NCBI RefSeq assembly: GCF_017114825.1
Contig: NZ_JADEVO010000016.1
Location: 1-64,000 of the forward strand
DNA: 64,000 bases
Direction: 5' to 3'
Origin: Pseudomonas gregormendelii
GTDB lineage: Bacteria > Pseudomonadota > Gammaproteobacteria > Pseudomonadales > Pseudomonadaceae
Below the pieces are notes generated by a model. That model saw nothing but the letters and a program-made list of their open reading frames with translations. It made no database searches and was not told where the DNA came from. Shown one piece after another: positions 55,300-64,000 of this stretch; position 1 is the stretch's first letter; each line of letters starts with the position of its first letter. The translations under genes were made by a program, and so were the position numbers.

Positions 55300-56007
55300 A
55301 TGATCAAGCGTATCGCGCAAACCGCAGGTTTTACCGGGTTGCTGGCCGCCCTGCTGCTGACCCTGCTGCAAAGCCTCTGGGTCTCTCCGCTGATTCTGCA
55401 GGCGGAAACCTACGAACAATCCGAACCTGCCACGGTTCAAATCCACGAACACGCAGCCGGCGCTACCGCAGCGCACAGCCACGACGCTGAAGCCTGGGAA
55501 CCGGAAAACGGTTGGCAGCGCCTGCTGTCGACAACTGGCGGCAACTTGGTGGTCGCCGTGGGTTTCGCCCTGATGCTGGCCGGCCTCTACACCCTGCGCG
55601 CGCCAACTCGCACGTCCCAGGGCCTGCTCTGGGGCCTGGCCGGCTACGCGACCTTCGTCCTGGCGCCAACCCTCGGCCTGCCCCCTGAATTGCCGGGCAC
55701 TGCAGCGGCGGACCTGACTCAACGGCAGATCTGGTGGATGGGTACAGCCGCTTCCACAGCGGTCGGTATTGCGTTGATCGTCTTCAGCCGTCACTGGCTG
55801 ATGAAGGTCCTTGGCGTGGCGATCCTGGCCGTGCCACACGTGATCGGAGCACCACAACCCCAGGTGCATTCGATGCTCGCGCCAGAGGCATTGGAAACCC
55901 AGTTCAAGATTGCTTCACAGTTGACCAACGTGGCGTTCTGGCTGGCACTCGGCCTGATCAGCGCCTGGCTGTTCCGGCGCAAAAATCCTGATCAATACCC
56001 GGCATGA
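55300..56007 (+). CDS. cbtA: Cobalt transporter subunit CbtA
   Basis: 235 residues, about five membrane helices. The N-terminus MIKRIAQTAGFTGLLAALLL is typical. A His-rich periplasmic loop (QIHEHAAGATAAHSHDAEAW) probably captures cobalt, and IGAPQPQVHSMLAPEALE is conserved. ATG 55300 is 11 bp after cbtB; the ATG at 55279 lies inside cbtB. The stop overlaps the cobE start by four bases, linking cobalt uptake to ring synthesis. Confidence 0.92.
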   Translation: MIKRIAQTAGFTGLLAALLLTLLQSLWVSPLILQAETYEQSEPATVQIHEHAAGATAAHSHDAEAWEPENGWQRLLSTTGGNLVVAVGFALMLAGLYTLRAPTRTSQGLLWGLAGYATFVLAPTLGLPPELPGTAAADLTQRQIWWMGTAASTAVGIALIVFSRHWLMKVLGVAILAVPHVIGAPQPQVHSMLAPEALETQFKIASQLTNVAFWLALGLISAWLFRRKNPDQYPA

Positions 56008-56417
56008 CCCAAGCTGGCAAAGTGCCGACGCTGGTCGTCGGCCTTGGCTGCCAGCGTGGCTGCCCTCTCAGCACGCTGCGGGCGCTGCTGGACCAGGCGC
56101 TGCAGGCCCACTCTATCGAGCTCGAGCAGATCAGTGCCCTGGCGAGCATTGACCTCAAGCGAGAAGAGCCAGGCCTGATTGAGCTCGGCGTCCAGCTTGG
56201 GCTTGAGGTGCAGTTTTTCAGCAGTGAGGCACTGGCCAGGTATCAGGGCCAGCTCAGCCATCACTCGGACATCGCTTTCGAACGTACCGGCTGCTATGGA
56301 ATCGCTGAAAGCGCTGCCCTCGCCCTGGCCGAACAGCTAACCCGCACCCCGGCAAAACTGTTGATTTCACGACAAAAATACGCCCAGGCCACCCTCGCGT
56401 TGGCCCGCGCCGTTTAA
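56004..56417 (+). CDS. cobE: Cobalamin biosynthesis protein CobE (CbiG C-terminal type)
   Basis: 137 residues. The start TLVVGLGCQRGCPLSTLRAL has the G-x-G-C-x-R-G motif, followed by IDLKREEPGLIELG and a small beta-alpha domain as in the CbiG C-terminal family. Its exact role in the aerobic pathway is not fully settled. The ATGA overlap with cbtA and the 80-bp gap to cobM put it in the cbtBA-cobE-cobM operon. Confidence 0.88.
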   Translation: MTQAGKVPTLVVGLGCQRGCPLSTLRALLDQALQAHSIELEQISALASIDLKREEPGLIELGVQLGLEVQFFSSEALARYQGQLSHHSDIAFERTGCYGIAESAALALAEQLTRTPAKLLISRQKYAQATLALARAV

Positions 56418-56497
56418 AACCCCCGATAATCCCATGCCTGATCATGAGCAATCTTCATCTGAAGCCTGCCCATGTCGCTTTTTCACAGGATACGACG

Positions 56498-57250
56498 ATG
56501 ACCGTTTACTTCATCGGCGCCGGCCCCGGCGACCCGGAACTGATCACCGTCAAAGGCCAGCGCCTGATTCGCAGCTGCGCCGTCATCATTTACGCCGGCT
56601 CGCTGGTGCCCGCCGCCGTGCTCGAAGGCCATCATGCTGAACAGGTGGTCAACAGTGCCGAATTGCACCTGGAACAGATCATCGAACTGATCAAGGCTGC
56701 CCACGCCAAGGGCCAGGATGTGGCGCGGGTGCATTCCGGCGATCCGAGCCTGTATGGCGCCATCGGCGAGCAGATTCGCCACCTGCGCGAGCTGGGTATC
56801 CCTTTTGAGATCATTCCCGGGGTGACGGCCACGGCAGCCTGTGCCGCGCTCTTGGGTGCTGAATTGACCCTGCCGGACGTTTCCCAGAGCGTGATTCTGA
56901 CCCGCTACGCCGACAAGACGGCGATGCCGGCCGGTGAAGAACTGGCCAGCCTGGCACAACATGGCGCGACCATGGCGATCCATCTGGGGGTCAGCCACCT
57001 GCGCAAGATCGTGTTCGAATTAATCCCGCATTACGGTGCCGACTGCCCGATCGCGGTGATTCACCGGGCCACCTGGCCTGACCAGGATTGGGTGGTGGGG
57101 ACTTTGGCAGATATTGCCGGGAAGGTTGAAGCCAAGGGTTTCCGGCGTACAGCGCTGATTCTGGTGGGTCGGGTGTTGGGCAGTGATCAGTTCAGCGAGT
57201 CTTCGCTGTATCGTGCGGGGCATGCGCATCTGTACAGGCCCCAAGAATAG
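56498..57250 (+). CDS. cobM: Precorrin-4 C11-methyltransferase CobM
   Basis: 250 residues, SAM-dependent tetrapyrrole methylase. MTVYFIGAGPGDPELITVKG is the family start with the P-loop-like GAGPGDP, then VARVHSGDPSLYGAIGEQ and IPGVTATAACAALLGAELT. It methylates C-11 of precorrin-4 in aerobic cobalamin synthesis. ATG 56498 with CAGGA upstream is chosen over ATG 56444. Last gene of the operon, followed by a strong terminator. Confidence 0.94.
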   Translation: MTVYFIGAGPGDPELITVKGQRLIRSCAVIIYAGSLVPAAVLEGHHAEQVVNSAELHLEQIIELIKAAHAKGQDVARVHSGDPSLYGAIGEQIRHLRELGIPFEIIPGVTATAACAALLGAELTLPDVSQSVILTRYADKTAMPAGEELASLAQHGATMAIHLGVSHLRKIVFELIPHYGADCPIAVIHRATWPDQDWVVGTLADIAGKVEAKGFRRTALILVGRVLGSDQFSESSLYRAGHAHLYRPQE

Positions 57251-57271
57251 AAGGTCTTTTGGCTTCAGGCA

Positions 57272-57304
57272 TAAAAAAACGGCACTCACGGGTGCCGTTT
57301 TTTT
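57272..57304. terminator. Bidirectional terminator between cobM and nfuA
   Basis: AACGGCAC / GTGCCGTT stem (57278-57285, 57292-57299), A-run before and T-run after. Serves the convergent cobM and nfuA genes. Confidence 0.9.
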
Positions 57305-57326
57305 GCTTGCGCAGCGAACACCTTAC

Positions 57327-57968
<642 letters not shown>

Positions 57969-59003
57969 CTAGTATTTTTGTCGGGAAAGAGCCGGCGACG
58001 GTTGAGCCTCGGTTTTGCCATCAACACGCTGTTTAAGCCACTGATAGCTGGATTTTTCCACCCAGTGGTAGCTGGCCCAGGAACCCACGGCGATCGCCAG
58101 CACGCACAGCACAAACATGACGTAGGGGTTCACGCCATACCGTTGTGCGATAAAACCACCGGCGGACAGCACCAGCACATGCATCAGGTACACCGAGTAG
58201 GAACAATCGCCTAATAGCTTGAGCGTTCGATTGTGTTCAAAGAAACGCTCAAGCGCCATGCACGCCATGACCAGCACCGCGCTTGGCAGGCCCCAGACCA
58301 CAAAGCGCGGTTGCGGGGGCGAATGGTAGATCATCAGTAACGCGCCGCTGATGCCCACCAGTGGCAGCCACAGGCCCGGGCGGATCCAGCCGCGGCGGTA
58401 CAGCATGCCGATGGCGATACCCAGCAGGAACTCATAGACGATGTCCGAGCGATAGAACTGGCTGACCCAGCCATAACCCGTCCATGCCTGGCACACCGCG
58501 AACAACAACGCCCCGACCACCAGCAGCCTGACCTGCAGGCGGAACAACAGCGCCCAGGCGAACAGCACGTAGAAGAGCATTTCGTAGTTGAGGGTCCAGC
58601 CGACATTGAGTGTCGGATAAATGCCGTAGCCGCCGGGGTTTTCGCTGGGAACGAACAGCAGGGACAGGAGGAAGTGCGACCAGTCAACGGTCTGGTCTGG
58701 TAGCACCGGCTTGGCGAACACCACCAGTAGCGCCATCAACAGGGTGTAGAACCAGTAGGCCGGAACGATGCGAAACAGTCGATACAACAGGAATTTTCCG
58801 GGCGGCAGTGCTTTGCCTTCGGTGGACAGAAAGATCACCAGGCCGCTGATCACAAAGAAAATATCAACGCCCACCGCGCCCTTGTCGATGAACATCTGCC
58901 CGATCGGGCCACGGGCCTTGAAGTCGAAGAATATCTGCATGAAATGGTGGCAAACCACCGTCCAGGCGGCCAGGGCGCGTAATGCCTGTACAGAAATCAG
59001 CAT
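57969..59003 (-). CDS. Acyltransferase family 3 (OafA-like) membrane protein
   Basis: 344 residues from ATG 59003 (MLISVQALRALAAWTVVCHH), with GGAGGG seven to eight bases upstream; a longer frame to 59105 crosses a repeat and is discarded. Motifs are LRALAAWTVVCHH, GVDIFFVISGLVIFL and VGWTLNYEMLFYVLFAW. About ten helices. It shares motifs and size with the protein at 16750-17832, so the two are probably paralogues acting on surface glycans. Monocistronic. Confidence 0.88.
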   Translation of the reverse strand: MLISVQALRALAAWTVVCHHFMQIFFDFKARGPIGQMFIDKGAVGVDIFFVISGLVIFLSTEGKALPPGKFLLYRLFRIVPAYWFYTLLMALLVVFAKPVLPDQTVDWSHFLLSLLFVPSENPGGYGIYPTLNVGWTLNYEMLFYVLFAWALLFRLQVRLLVVGALLFAVCQAWTGYGWVSQFYRSDIVYEFLLGIAIGMLYRRGWIRPGLWLPLVGISGALLMIYHSPPQPRFVVWGLPSAVLVMACMALERFFEHNRTLKLLGDCSYSVYLMHVLVLSAGGFIAQRYGVNPYVMFVLCVLAIAVGSWASYHWVEKSSYQWLKQRVDGKTEAQPSPALSRQKY

Positions 59004-59044
59004 TGATTGCCCTCCGTTGAACATCCACAAACCACCGCAATCGA

Positions 59045-59076
59045 CCTGTGGGAGCGAGCAGGCTCGCTGCCACAGG
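59045..59076. repeat. REP-like hairpin
   Basis: CCTGTGGGAGCGAGCAGGCT and CGCTGCCACAGG form one nearly perfect hairpin between the acyltransferase and cti genes. Confidence 0.65.
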
Positions 59077-59126
59077 TACATAAGTGTGCCCTTTAGATCG
59101 GACAACGGCGCGCCGACAAAGGTCTA

Positions 59127-61412
59127 TCAAAGATTCTCGTAGCGGTTCATGTCCAGCACGCCCTCTTCCTCCGGCTGGGTCTCGTGCACATACCGGCTCA
59201 GGTCGTGAAAGTACTGCCAGAACTGCGGATGGCTGCGGCGGATGCCCCAGCGCTCGATGATTATCTCCAGGCGGTTGGCGTCCTTGGCATTCTCCATGGC
59301 ATCAACGAAAGCTGGCACCTGGTCGGCAGGAATGTTGAAGATGAAATTCGGATAGCTGCTCAGCACACCTGGAAAAATGGTCAGGGTGTCCAGGCCGGGT
59401 TGATAACGCAGTGACTCGCCCAGGAGAAACGCGACGTTGCTGTGGGCGCGATTGCGCAGCAGGCTGTAGACCTCACGCTGACCGCTGGCACTCTGCACGC
59501 GCAACAGGGTGGCTTCCGGCAACAGGTCGATGACCCTCAGCCCGGCGGCCGGGCGCGAGGTCAAGCGGCTCAAGGCTTGATCGGCATTCTGCAAGTCCGG
59601 GTCGATGTTGGGGCGCGAGCAATACGCACCGTCACAGCGATTGATCGGGTCGGGGCTGGCGTTGAGGTCGCCGTAGCGGGCCAGCAACTGCCGGGCAAAG
59701 TCACGCTTGGGGTCCTTTTCATCGAGCTTGAGCGCAGTGTCCTTGTCGTCGTCGATGCTCTCGTAATCCAGCCACATTTTGATTTTACCGCTGTTCTGGT
59801 ACCAGTCGTCGAGGTAGCCCTCCCGGGAATCGGCGGGCATCAGGCGCAGGAAATTCTGCTCGGCGCCATTGCGGATCAGGTCGAAATACAGCCGCGTCTG
59901 CGCCTGGTGCGACACGTTGCCGAACACGTCGAAGTTGACCGCCAGCTGGTAATAGGTGCGTTCCAGCAGCGGATAATCGAACAGCCACATCGTTTGCGGC
60001 ACTTCGCCAATCAAGCCCTTGGTCACCGACGCGCTGTCGAAATGGCGGAAGATACTCAGCAGCGCATTGTCATTGCCCGCCCACAGCGTCGACCAGCTCG
60101 GCGCCGGCGCGTCGGCATAACTGTCGCGGCGCAAGGCTTCGTACTCATTGCGTTTATTGCGGTAGTCGTGCCACAGGGTCAGCACACTGCCGACTTCATC
60201 GTCCTGCCCGGGCATCGCCAGCAGCGGCGTGGCCTGGCCGCGATAGTTGGGGTCGGTGATGTAGAGGTCGTGCTCCGGCGCCTGGAACAGTGCCCAGAAG
60301 TTATCGCGGATCACGTCGGTGGCAATCTGGCCACGGCACACCGGACCGCGAATAAAGGTGCGCACGAAGTACTCGGCGTTATCGAGCATGAACTGATAGC
60401 GCGCCTGGGCCGGGATCGCTTCGAAGGTACTGAACGGATTGGCCCGCCGTTCAGGGCCATAGCCGGGCAAGGCGTTGACCTGCCAGTTACCGGTGTAGAA
60501 AAGGCTCTTGACCCGGGCCATCTTCGGCGCGCTCAACGGGTAGCTGATGTGAGTCTTGTGCACGATCACCCCTTGCACGGGCCGCAGGCGGTAATACACC
60601 TGGGTCCCGGGATCGTCGTTGGGACGACGGGTCTTGATCAGGTCGATGGGCTGGCCGGTGGGTGTTCGCGAGCGCACCCACTGGAAAAAGTGCCCGGGCT
60701 CGCCGTCCTTGAAGTACAGGTGGGCCAGGAACCAGTGTTCGAACAACCAGCGCCCCACCAGGCTTTCCCGGGCACCCGGCGCATTGAGCAGGTTTTCCCA
60801 CTGCAGCACCTGCAATGCTTCCCGGGCGGACGGCTGCAGGCCCTGCTCATCAATGGGCGCGCCCGAGGCCAGCCAGCGTTGCAGCGTCTGGTATTGCTGG
60901 TCGGTCAGGCCTGTCACTGCAAGCGGCATGCCCTCTTTGGGGTGGGCACCGGCGTAGCCGTCGAATTCGCCCGGCATGGCACACATGTTGGCCCGGTTCA
61001 GGCCAAGCGCGATCTCCTCGGGCAGTTTGGCATTGGGCTGCAACGGCGTGCGGTGGCCCAGTTCCAGCATCCGCGCCATCAGGGAAGCCTGGCTCGCCTG
61101 GGCGTCGAGCACCGAATAGAAGCCCTTCTGCTGCCAGGCCTGCTTGCCGAACGCATCGTAATACAGCCGGGTTGGCGCGGCCGCGCTGGTGCGTTCGCCG
61201 TCGTAGACCGGGGTCTTGCTGGCGCCCCGTGCCGCGCCCTCGCCGCTGCCCAGGTTCAACTGACAGGCGGCGTCATTGCAGGCGTGGCAGGCTACGCACT
61301 TTTCGGTGAAGATCGGTTGAATATCCCGGGTATAGGAAATGGCCGGCTCCTGCGCCGCAGCGCCCCAGCTCAAACACAGCACAATCATGCTGGTGACGAA
61401 GCGATACGACAT
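59127..61412 (-). CDS. cti: Fatty acid cis/trans isomerase
   Basis: 761 residues from ATG 61412. The signal peptide MSYRFVTSMIVLCLSWGAAA ends near AQEP, so the enzyme is periplasmic. The c-type haem motif C-x2-CH lies in FTEKCVACHACNDAACQLNL, near mature residue 20. Size and haem site fit Pseudomonas Cti, which converts cis to trans unsaturated fatty acids in membrane lipids as a rapid response to solvents and heat. An in-frame ATG at 61430 and the frame to 61502 are possible, but the signal peptide favours 61412. Divergent from metH. Confidence 0.92.
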   Translation of the reverse strand: MSYRFVTSMIVLCLSWGAAAQEPAISYTRDIQPIFTEKCVACHACNDAACQLNLGSGEGAARGASKTPVYDGERTSAAAPTRLYYDAFGKQAWQQKGFYSVLDAQASQASLMARMLELGHRTPLQPNAKLPEEIALGLNRANMCAMPGEFDGYAGAHPKEGMPLAVTGLTDQQYQTLQRWLASGAPIDEQGLQPSAREALQVLQWENLLNAPGARESLVGRWLFEHWFLAHLYFKDGEPGHFFQWVRSRTPTGQPIDLIKTRRPNDDPGTQVYYRLRPVQGVIVHKTHISYPLSAPKMARVKSLFYTGNWQVNALPGYGPERRANPFSTFEAIPAQARYQFMLDNAEYFVRTFIRGPVCRGQIATDVIRDNFWALFQAPEHDLYITDPNYRGQATPLLAMPGQDDEVGSVLTLWHDYRNKRNEYEALRRDSYADAPAPSWSTLWAGNDNALLSIFRHFDSASVTKGLIGEVPQTMWLFDYPLLERTYYQLAVNFDVFGNVSHQAQTRLYFDLIRNGAEQNFLRLMPADSREGYLDDWYQNSGKIKMWLDYESIDDDKDTALKLDEKDPKRDFARQLLARYGDLNASPDPINRCDGAYCSRPNIDPDLQNADQALSRLTSRPAAGLRVIDLLPEATLLRVQSASGQREVYSLLRNRAHSNVAFLLGESLRYQPGLDTLTIFPGVLSSYPNFIFNIPADQVPAFVDAMENAKDANRLEIIIERWGIRRSHPQFWQYFHDLSRYVHETQPEEEGVLDMNRYENL

Positions 61413-61567
61413 GTCCCTGGTCCCGATCATGAGAAAACGCCGCGATTCTACCGGCACGGGGCTATCACCAACATGAGCGATATTCATGCAAAACCGGTAC
61501 ATGCTCTAAAAGCGCGCAGGTTTGCTATGATCCCGGCCCTTCGTAATGGTCTTTCCGAGTAGTCCAC

Positions 61568-64000
61568 ATGTCCGATCGCAGTGTTCGCCTTCAAGCTCTC
61601 AAGCACGCCCTCAAAGAGCGCATCCTGATTCTCGATGGCGGCATGGGCACCATGATCCAGAGCTACAAGCTCGAGGAGCAGGATTACCGGGGTAAACGCT
61701 TTGCAGACTGGCCGAGCGACGTCAAGGGTAACAATGACCTGCTGGTGCTGACTCGCCCGGACGTGATCGGCTCGATCGAAAAAGCCTACCTGGATGCCGG
61801 CGCCGACATCCTCGAAACCAACACCTTCAACGCCACCCAGGTATCCCTGGCCGATTACGGCATGCAGGGCCTGGCATACGAGTTAAACGTAGAAGGCGCA
61901 CGCCTGGCGCGCAAGGTGGCTGATGCCAAGACCCTGGAAACCCCGGACAAGCCGCGTTTCGTCGCTGGCGTGATCGGGCCGACCAGTCGCACCTGCTCGC
62001 TGTCGCCGGACGTGAACAACCCCGGCTACCGCAACGTGACCTTCGATGAACTGGTGGAAAACTACACCGAAGCGGCCAAAGGCCTGATCGAGGGTGGCAG
62101 CGACCTGATCCTGATCGAAACCATCTTCGATACCTTGAACGCCAAGGCCGCAATCTTTGCCGTGCAGGGGGTGTTCGAGGAGCTGGGCATCGAGTTGCCG
62201 ATCATGATCTCCGGCACCATTACCGACGCCTCTGGCCGAACCTTGTCGGGCCAGACCACCGAAGCCTTCTGGAACTCCGTGGCCCACGCCAAGCCGATAT
62301 CGGTTGGCCTGAACTGCGCCCTCGGTGCCAGCGAGCTGCGCCCGTACCTGGAGGAGCTGTCGAACAAGGCAGGCACCCACGTCTCGGCGCACCCGAACGC
62401 CGGGCTACCCAACGAGTTCGGCGAGTACGACGAGCTGCCAGCGCAAACCGCCAAGGTCATCGAAGAGTTCGCCCAGAGCGGGTTTCTCAACATCGTCGGC
62501 GGCTGCTGCGGCACCACCCCGGGCCACATCGAAGCCATCGCCAAGGCGGTGGCGGGATATGCGCCGCGGCAGATTCCGGACATTCCCAAGGCGTGCCGCC
62601 TTTCCGGGCTTGAGCCGTTCACCATTGATCGCAGCTCGCTGTTCGTCAACGTCGGCGAGCGCACCAATATCACCGGCTCGGCAAAGTTCGCCCGCCTGAT
62701 TCGTGAAGACAACTACACCGAAGCCCTGGAAGTCGCCCTGCAACAGGTCGAGGCTGGCGCCCAGGTGATCGACATCAACATGGACGAAGGGATGCTCGAT
62801 TCGAAGAAGGCGATGGTGACCTTCCTCAATCTGATTGCCGGTGAACCGGACATCTCCCGAGTCCCGATCATGATCGACTCCTCGAAATGGGAAGTGATCG
62901 AGGCCGGCCTGAAATGCATCCAGGGCAAGGGCATCGTCAACTCGATCAGCATGAAAGAAGGCGTCGAGCAGTTCATGCATCACGCCAAGCTGTGCAAGCG
63001 CTATGGTGCGGCGGTGGTCGTGATGGCCTTCGACGAAGCCGGCCAGGCTGACACCGAAGCGCGCAAGAAGGAAATCTGCAAGCGCTCCTACGACATTCTG
63101 GTCAACGAAGTCGGCTTCCCGCCGGAAGACATCATTTTCGACCCGAACATCTTCGCCGTGGCTACCGGTATCGAAGAACACAACAACTATGCCGTGGACT
63201 TCATCAACGCCTGCGCCTATATCCGAGACGAGCTGCCGTATGCGCTGACATCGGGCGGCGTGTCCAACGTGTCGTTCTCGTTCCGGGGCAACAACCCGGT
63301 GCGCGAAGCCATCCACTCGGTGTTTCTGTTATATGCGATCCGCAACGGCCTGAGCATGGGCATCGTCAACGCCGGCCAACTGGAGATCTATGACCAGATC
63401 CCGGCCGAACTGCGTGACGCCGTGGAAGACGTCGTGCTCAACCGTACCCCGGAAGGCACCGACGCCCTCCTCGCCATCGCCGACAAGTACAAGGGCGACG
63501 GCAGCGTCAAGGAAGCCGAGACCGAAGAGTGGCGCGGCTGGGACGTCAACAAGCGCCTGGAGCACGCACTGGTCAAGGGCATCACCACCCACATCGTCGA
63601 GGACACCGAAGAGTCGCGCCTGTCGTTCGCCCGCCCGATCGAAGTGATCGAAGGGCCGCTGATGTCCGGCATGAACATCGTTGGCGACCTGTTCGGCGCC
63701 GGCAAGATGTTCCTGCCGCAAGTGGTGAAATCCGCCAGGGTGATGAAGCAGGCCGTCGCCCACCTGATTCCGTTTATCGAACTGGAAAAAGGCGACAAGC
63801 CCGAAGCCAAGGGCAAGATCCTGATGGCCACGGTCAAGGGCGATGTGCATGACATCGGCAAGAACATCGTCGGCGTGGTCCTGGGTTGCAACGGCTATGA
63901 CATCGTCGACCTGGGCGTCATGGTGCCGGCGGAGAAAATCCTCCAGGTGGCCAGGGAGCAGAAGTGCGACATCATCGGCCTGTCCGGCCTGATCACCCCG
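61568..64000 (+). CDS. metH: Cobalamin-dependent methionine synthase MetH (5' 811 codons; runs off window)
   Basis: Open from ATG 61568 to the window end. The homocysteine-binding domain starts [20 protein letters not shown] and has zinc ligands in VGLNCALGA and [11 protein letters not shown]. The methyltetrahydrofolate domain ([28 protein letters not shown]) and the cap/B12 domain follow, with the cobalamin-binding D-x-H-x2-G ([14 protein letters not shown]). The activation domain lies beyond the edge. It transfers a methyl group from methyltetrahydrofolate to homocysteine via B12. No riboswitch is seen in the 155 bp before it. Its B12 need links it to the adjacent cobalamin genes functionally. 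Confidence 0.97.
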   Translation, partial: MSDRSVRLQALKHALKERILILDGGMGTMIQSYKLEEQDYRGKRFADWPSDVKGNNDLLVLTRPDVIGSIEKAYLDAGADILETNTFNATQVSLADYGMQGLAYELNVEGARLARKVADAKTLETPDKPRFVAGVIGPTSRTCSLSPDVNNPGYRNVTFDELVENYTEAAKGLIEGGSDLILIETIFDTLNAKAAIFAVQGVFEELGIELPIMISGTITDASGRTLSGQTTEAFWNSVAHAKPISVGLNCALGASELRPYLEELSNKAGTHVSAHPNAGLPNEFGEYDELPAQTAKVIEEFAQSGFLNIVGGCCGTTPGHIEAIAKAVAGYAPRQIPDIPKACRLSGLEPFTIDRSSLFVNVGERTNITGSAKFARLIREDNYTEALEVALQQVEAGAQVIDINMDEGMLDSKKAMVTFLNLIAGEPDISRVPIMIDSSKWEVIEAGLKCIQGKGIVNSISMKEGVEQFMHHAKLCKRYGAAVVVMAFDEAGQADTEARKKEICKRSYDILVNEVGFPPEDIIFDPNIFAVATGIEEHNNYAVDFINACAYIRDELPYALTSGGVSNVSFSFRGNNPVREAIHSVFLLYAIRNGLSMGIVNAGQLEIYDQIPAELRDAVEDVVLNRTPEGTDALLAIADKYKGDGSVKEAETEEWRGWDVNKRLEHALVKGITTHIVEDTEESRLSFARPIEVIEGPLMSGMNIVGDLFGAGKMFLPQVVKSARVMKQAVAHLIPFIELEKGDKPEAKGKILMATVKGDVHDIGKNIVGVVLGCNGYDIVDLGVMVPAEKILQVAREQKCDIIGLSGLITP

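Noticed and set aside
59442..61562. 706-codon plus-strand ORF opposite cti
   Set aside because: Antisense shadow of cti; repetitive Val/Gln/His/Arg content and no ribosome site.
61480..61567. SAH or cobalamin riboswitch before metH
   Set aside because: The gap is short and carries neither a B12 box nor a recognisable SAH aptamer.

Overview
The window looks like a chromosomal segment of a Pseudomonas, most likely of the P. fluorescens group. The evidence is the conserved order gacA-uvrC-pgsA-tRNA-Gly-tRNA-Cys with a TTG start for gacA, a MvaT-type nucleoid protein, the many dispersed palindromic repeats of the GAGCGAGCTTGCTCGCG type, and high-GC coding sequence from about 17 kb onward. No identification was checked against a database; names rest on recognised motifs, lengths and gene order.

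Left part, 1-16.7 kb: a mosaic accessory region with lower and variable GC. It opens with the right end of an IS3-family element. Then come a lipocalin lipoprotein, small unknown genes, rmuC, an AT-rich unknown gene, and a complete IS21-family element (5669-8305) with intact istA/istB and a 7-bp target duplication. After the IS lies a mobilisation-type module. It contains an unknown gene, a T7-endonuclease-I-like nuclease gene interrupted by an in-frame stop, a MOBP-type relaxase, a MobC-like ribbon-helix-helix protein, a candidate oriT hairpin, a basic coiled-coil protein with repeated GRP motifs, and a MvaT paralogue. A two-gene overlapping operon of unknown function follows, ending at a tRNA-Leu(UAA) 5' remnant. 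I see no integrase and no plasmid replication protein.

Central core, 16.7-49.3 kb: an acyltransferase is followed by the tRNA-pgsA-uvrC-gacA block. A DAHP synthase gene is preceded by two tandem aromatic-rich leader peptides and a strong terminator. A small parvulin comes next, then the yejABEF oligopeptide importer, translationally overlapped by a sigma-54 activator (HbcR-like). That activator faces a sigma-54 promoter driving a GntP permease, 3-hydroxybutyrate dehydrogenase and acetoacetyl-CoA synthetase, so uptake and use of 3-hydroxybutyrate form one regulon. A PilU-like ATPase, a hybrid sensor kinase, a second parvulin, a PLP-enzyme/RidA pair, a TerC-CBS membrane protein, a LysR/MFS divergent pair and poxB follow.

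Right part, 47.6-64 kb: a cobalt/cobalamin region. Two cobalamin riboswitches point away from each other. The left one precedes cobW-cobN-chlI-VWA (cobalt insertion) and the right one precedes cbtB-cbtA-cobE-cobM (cobalt uptake and corrin ring synthesis). Then come nfuA, a second acyltransferase, the periplasmic fatty acid cis/trans isomerase cti, and the first 811 codons of B12-dependent metH, which runs off the window.
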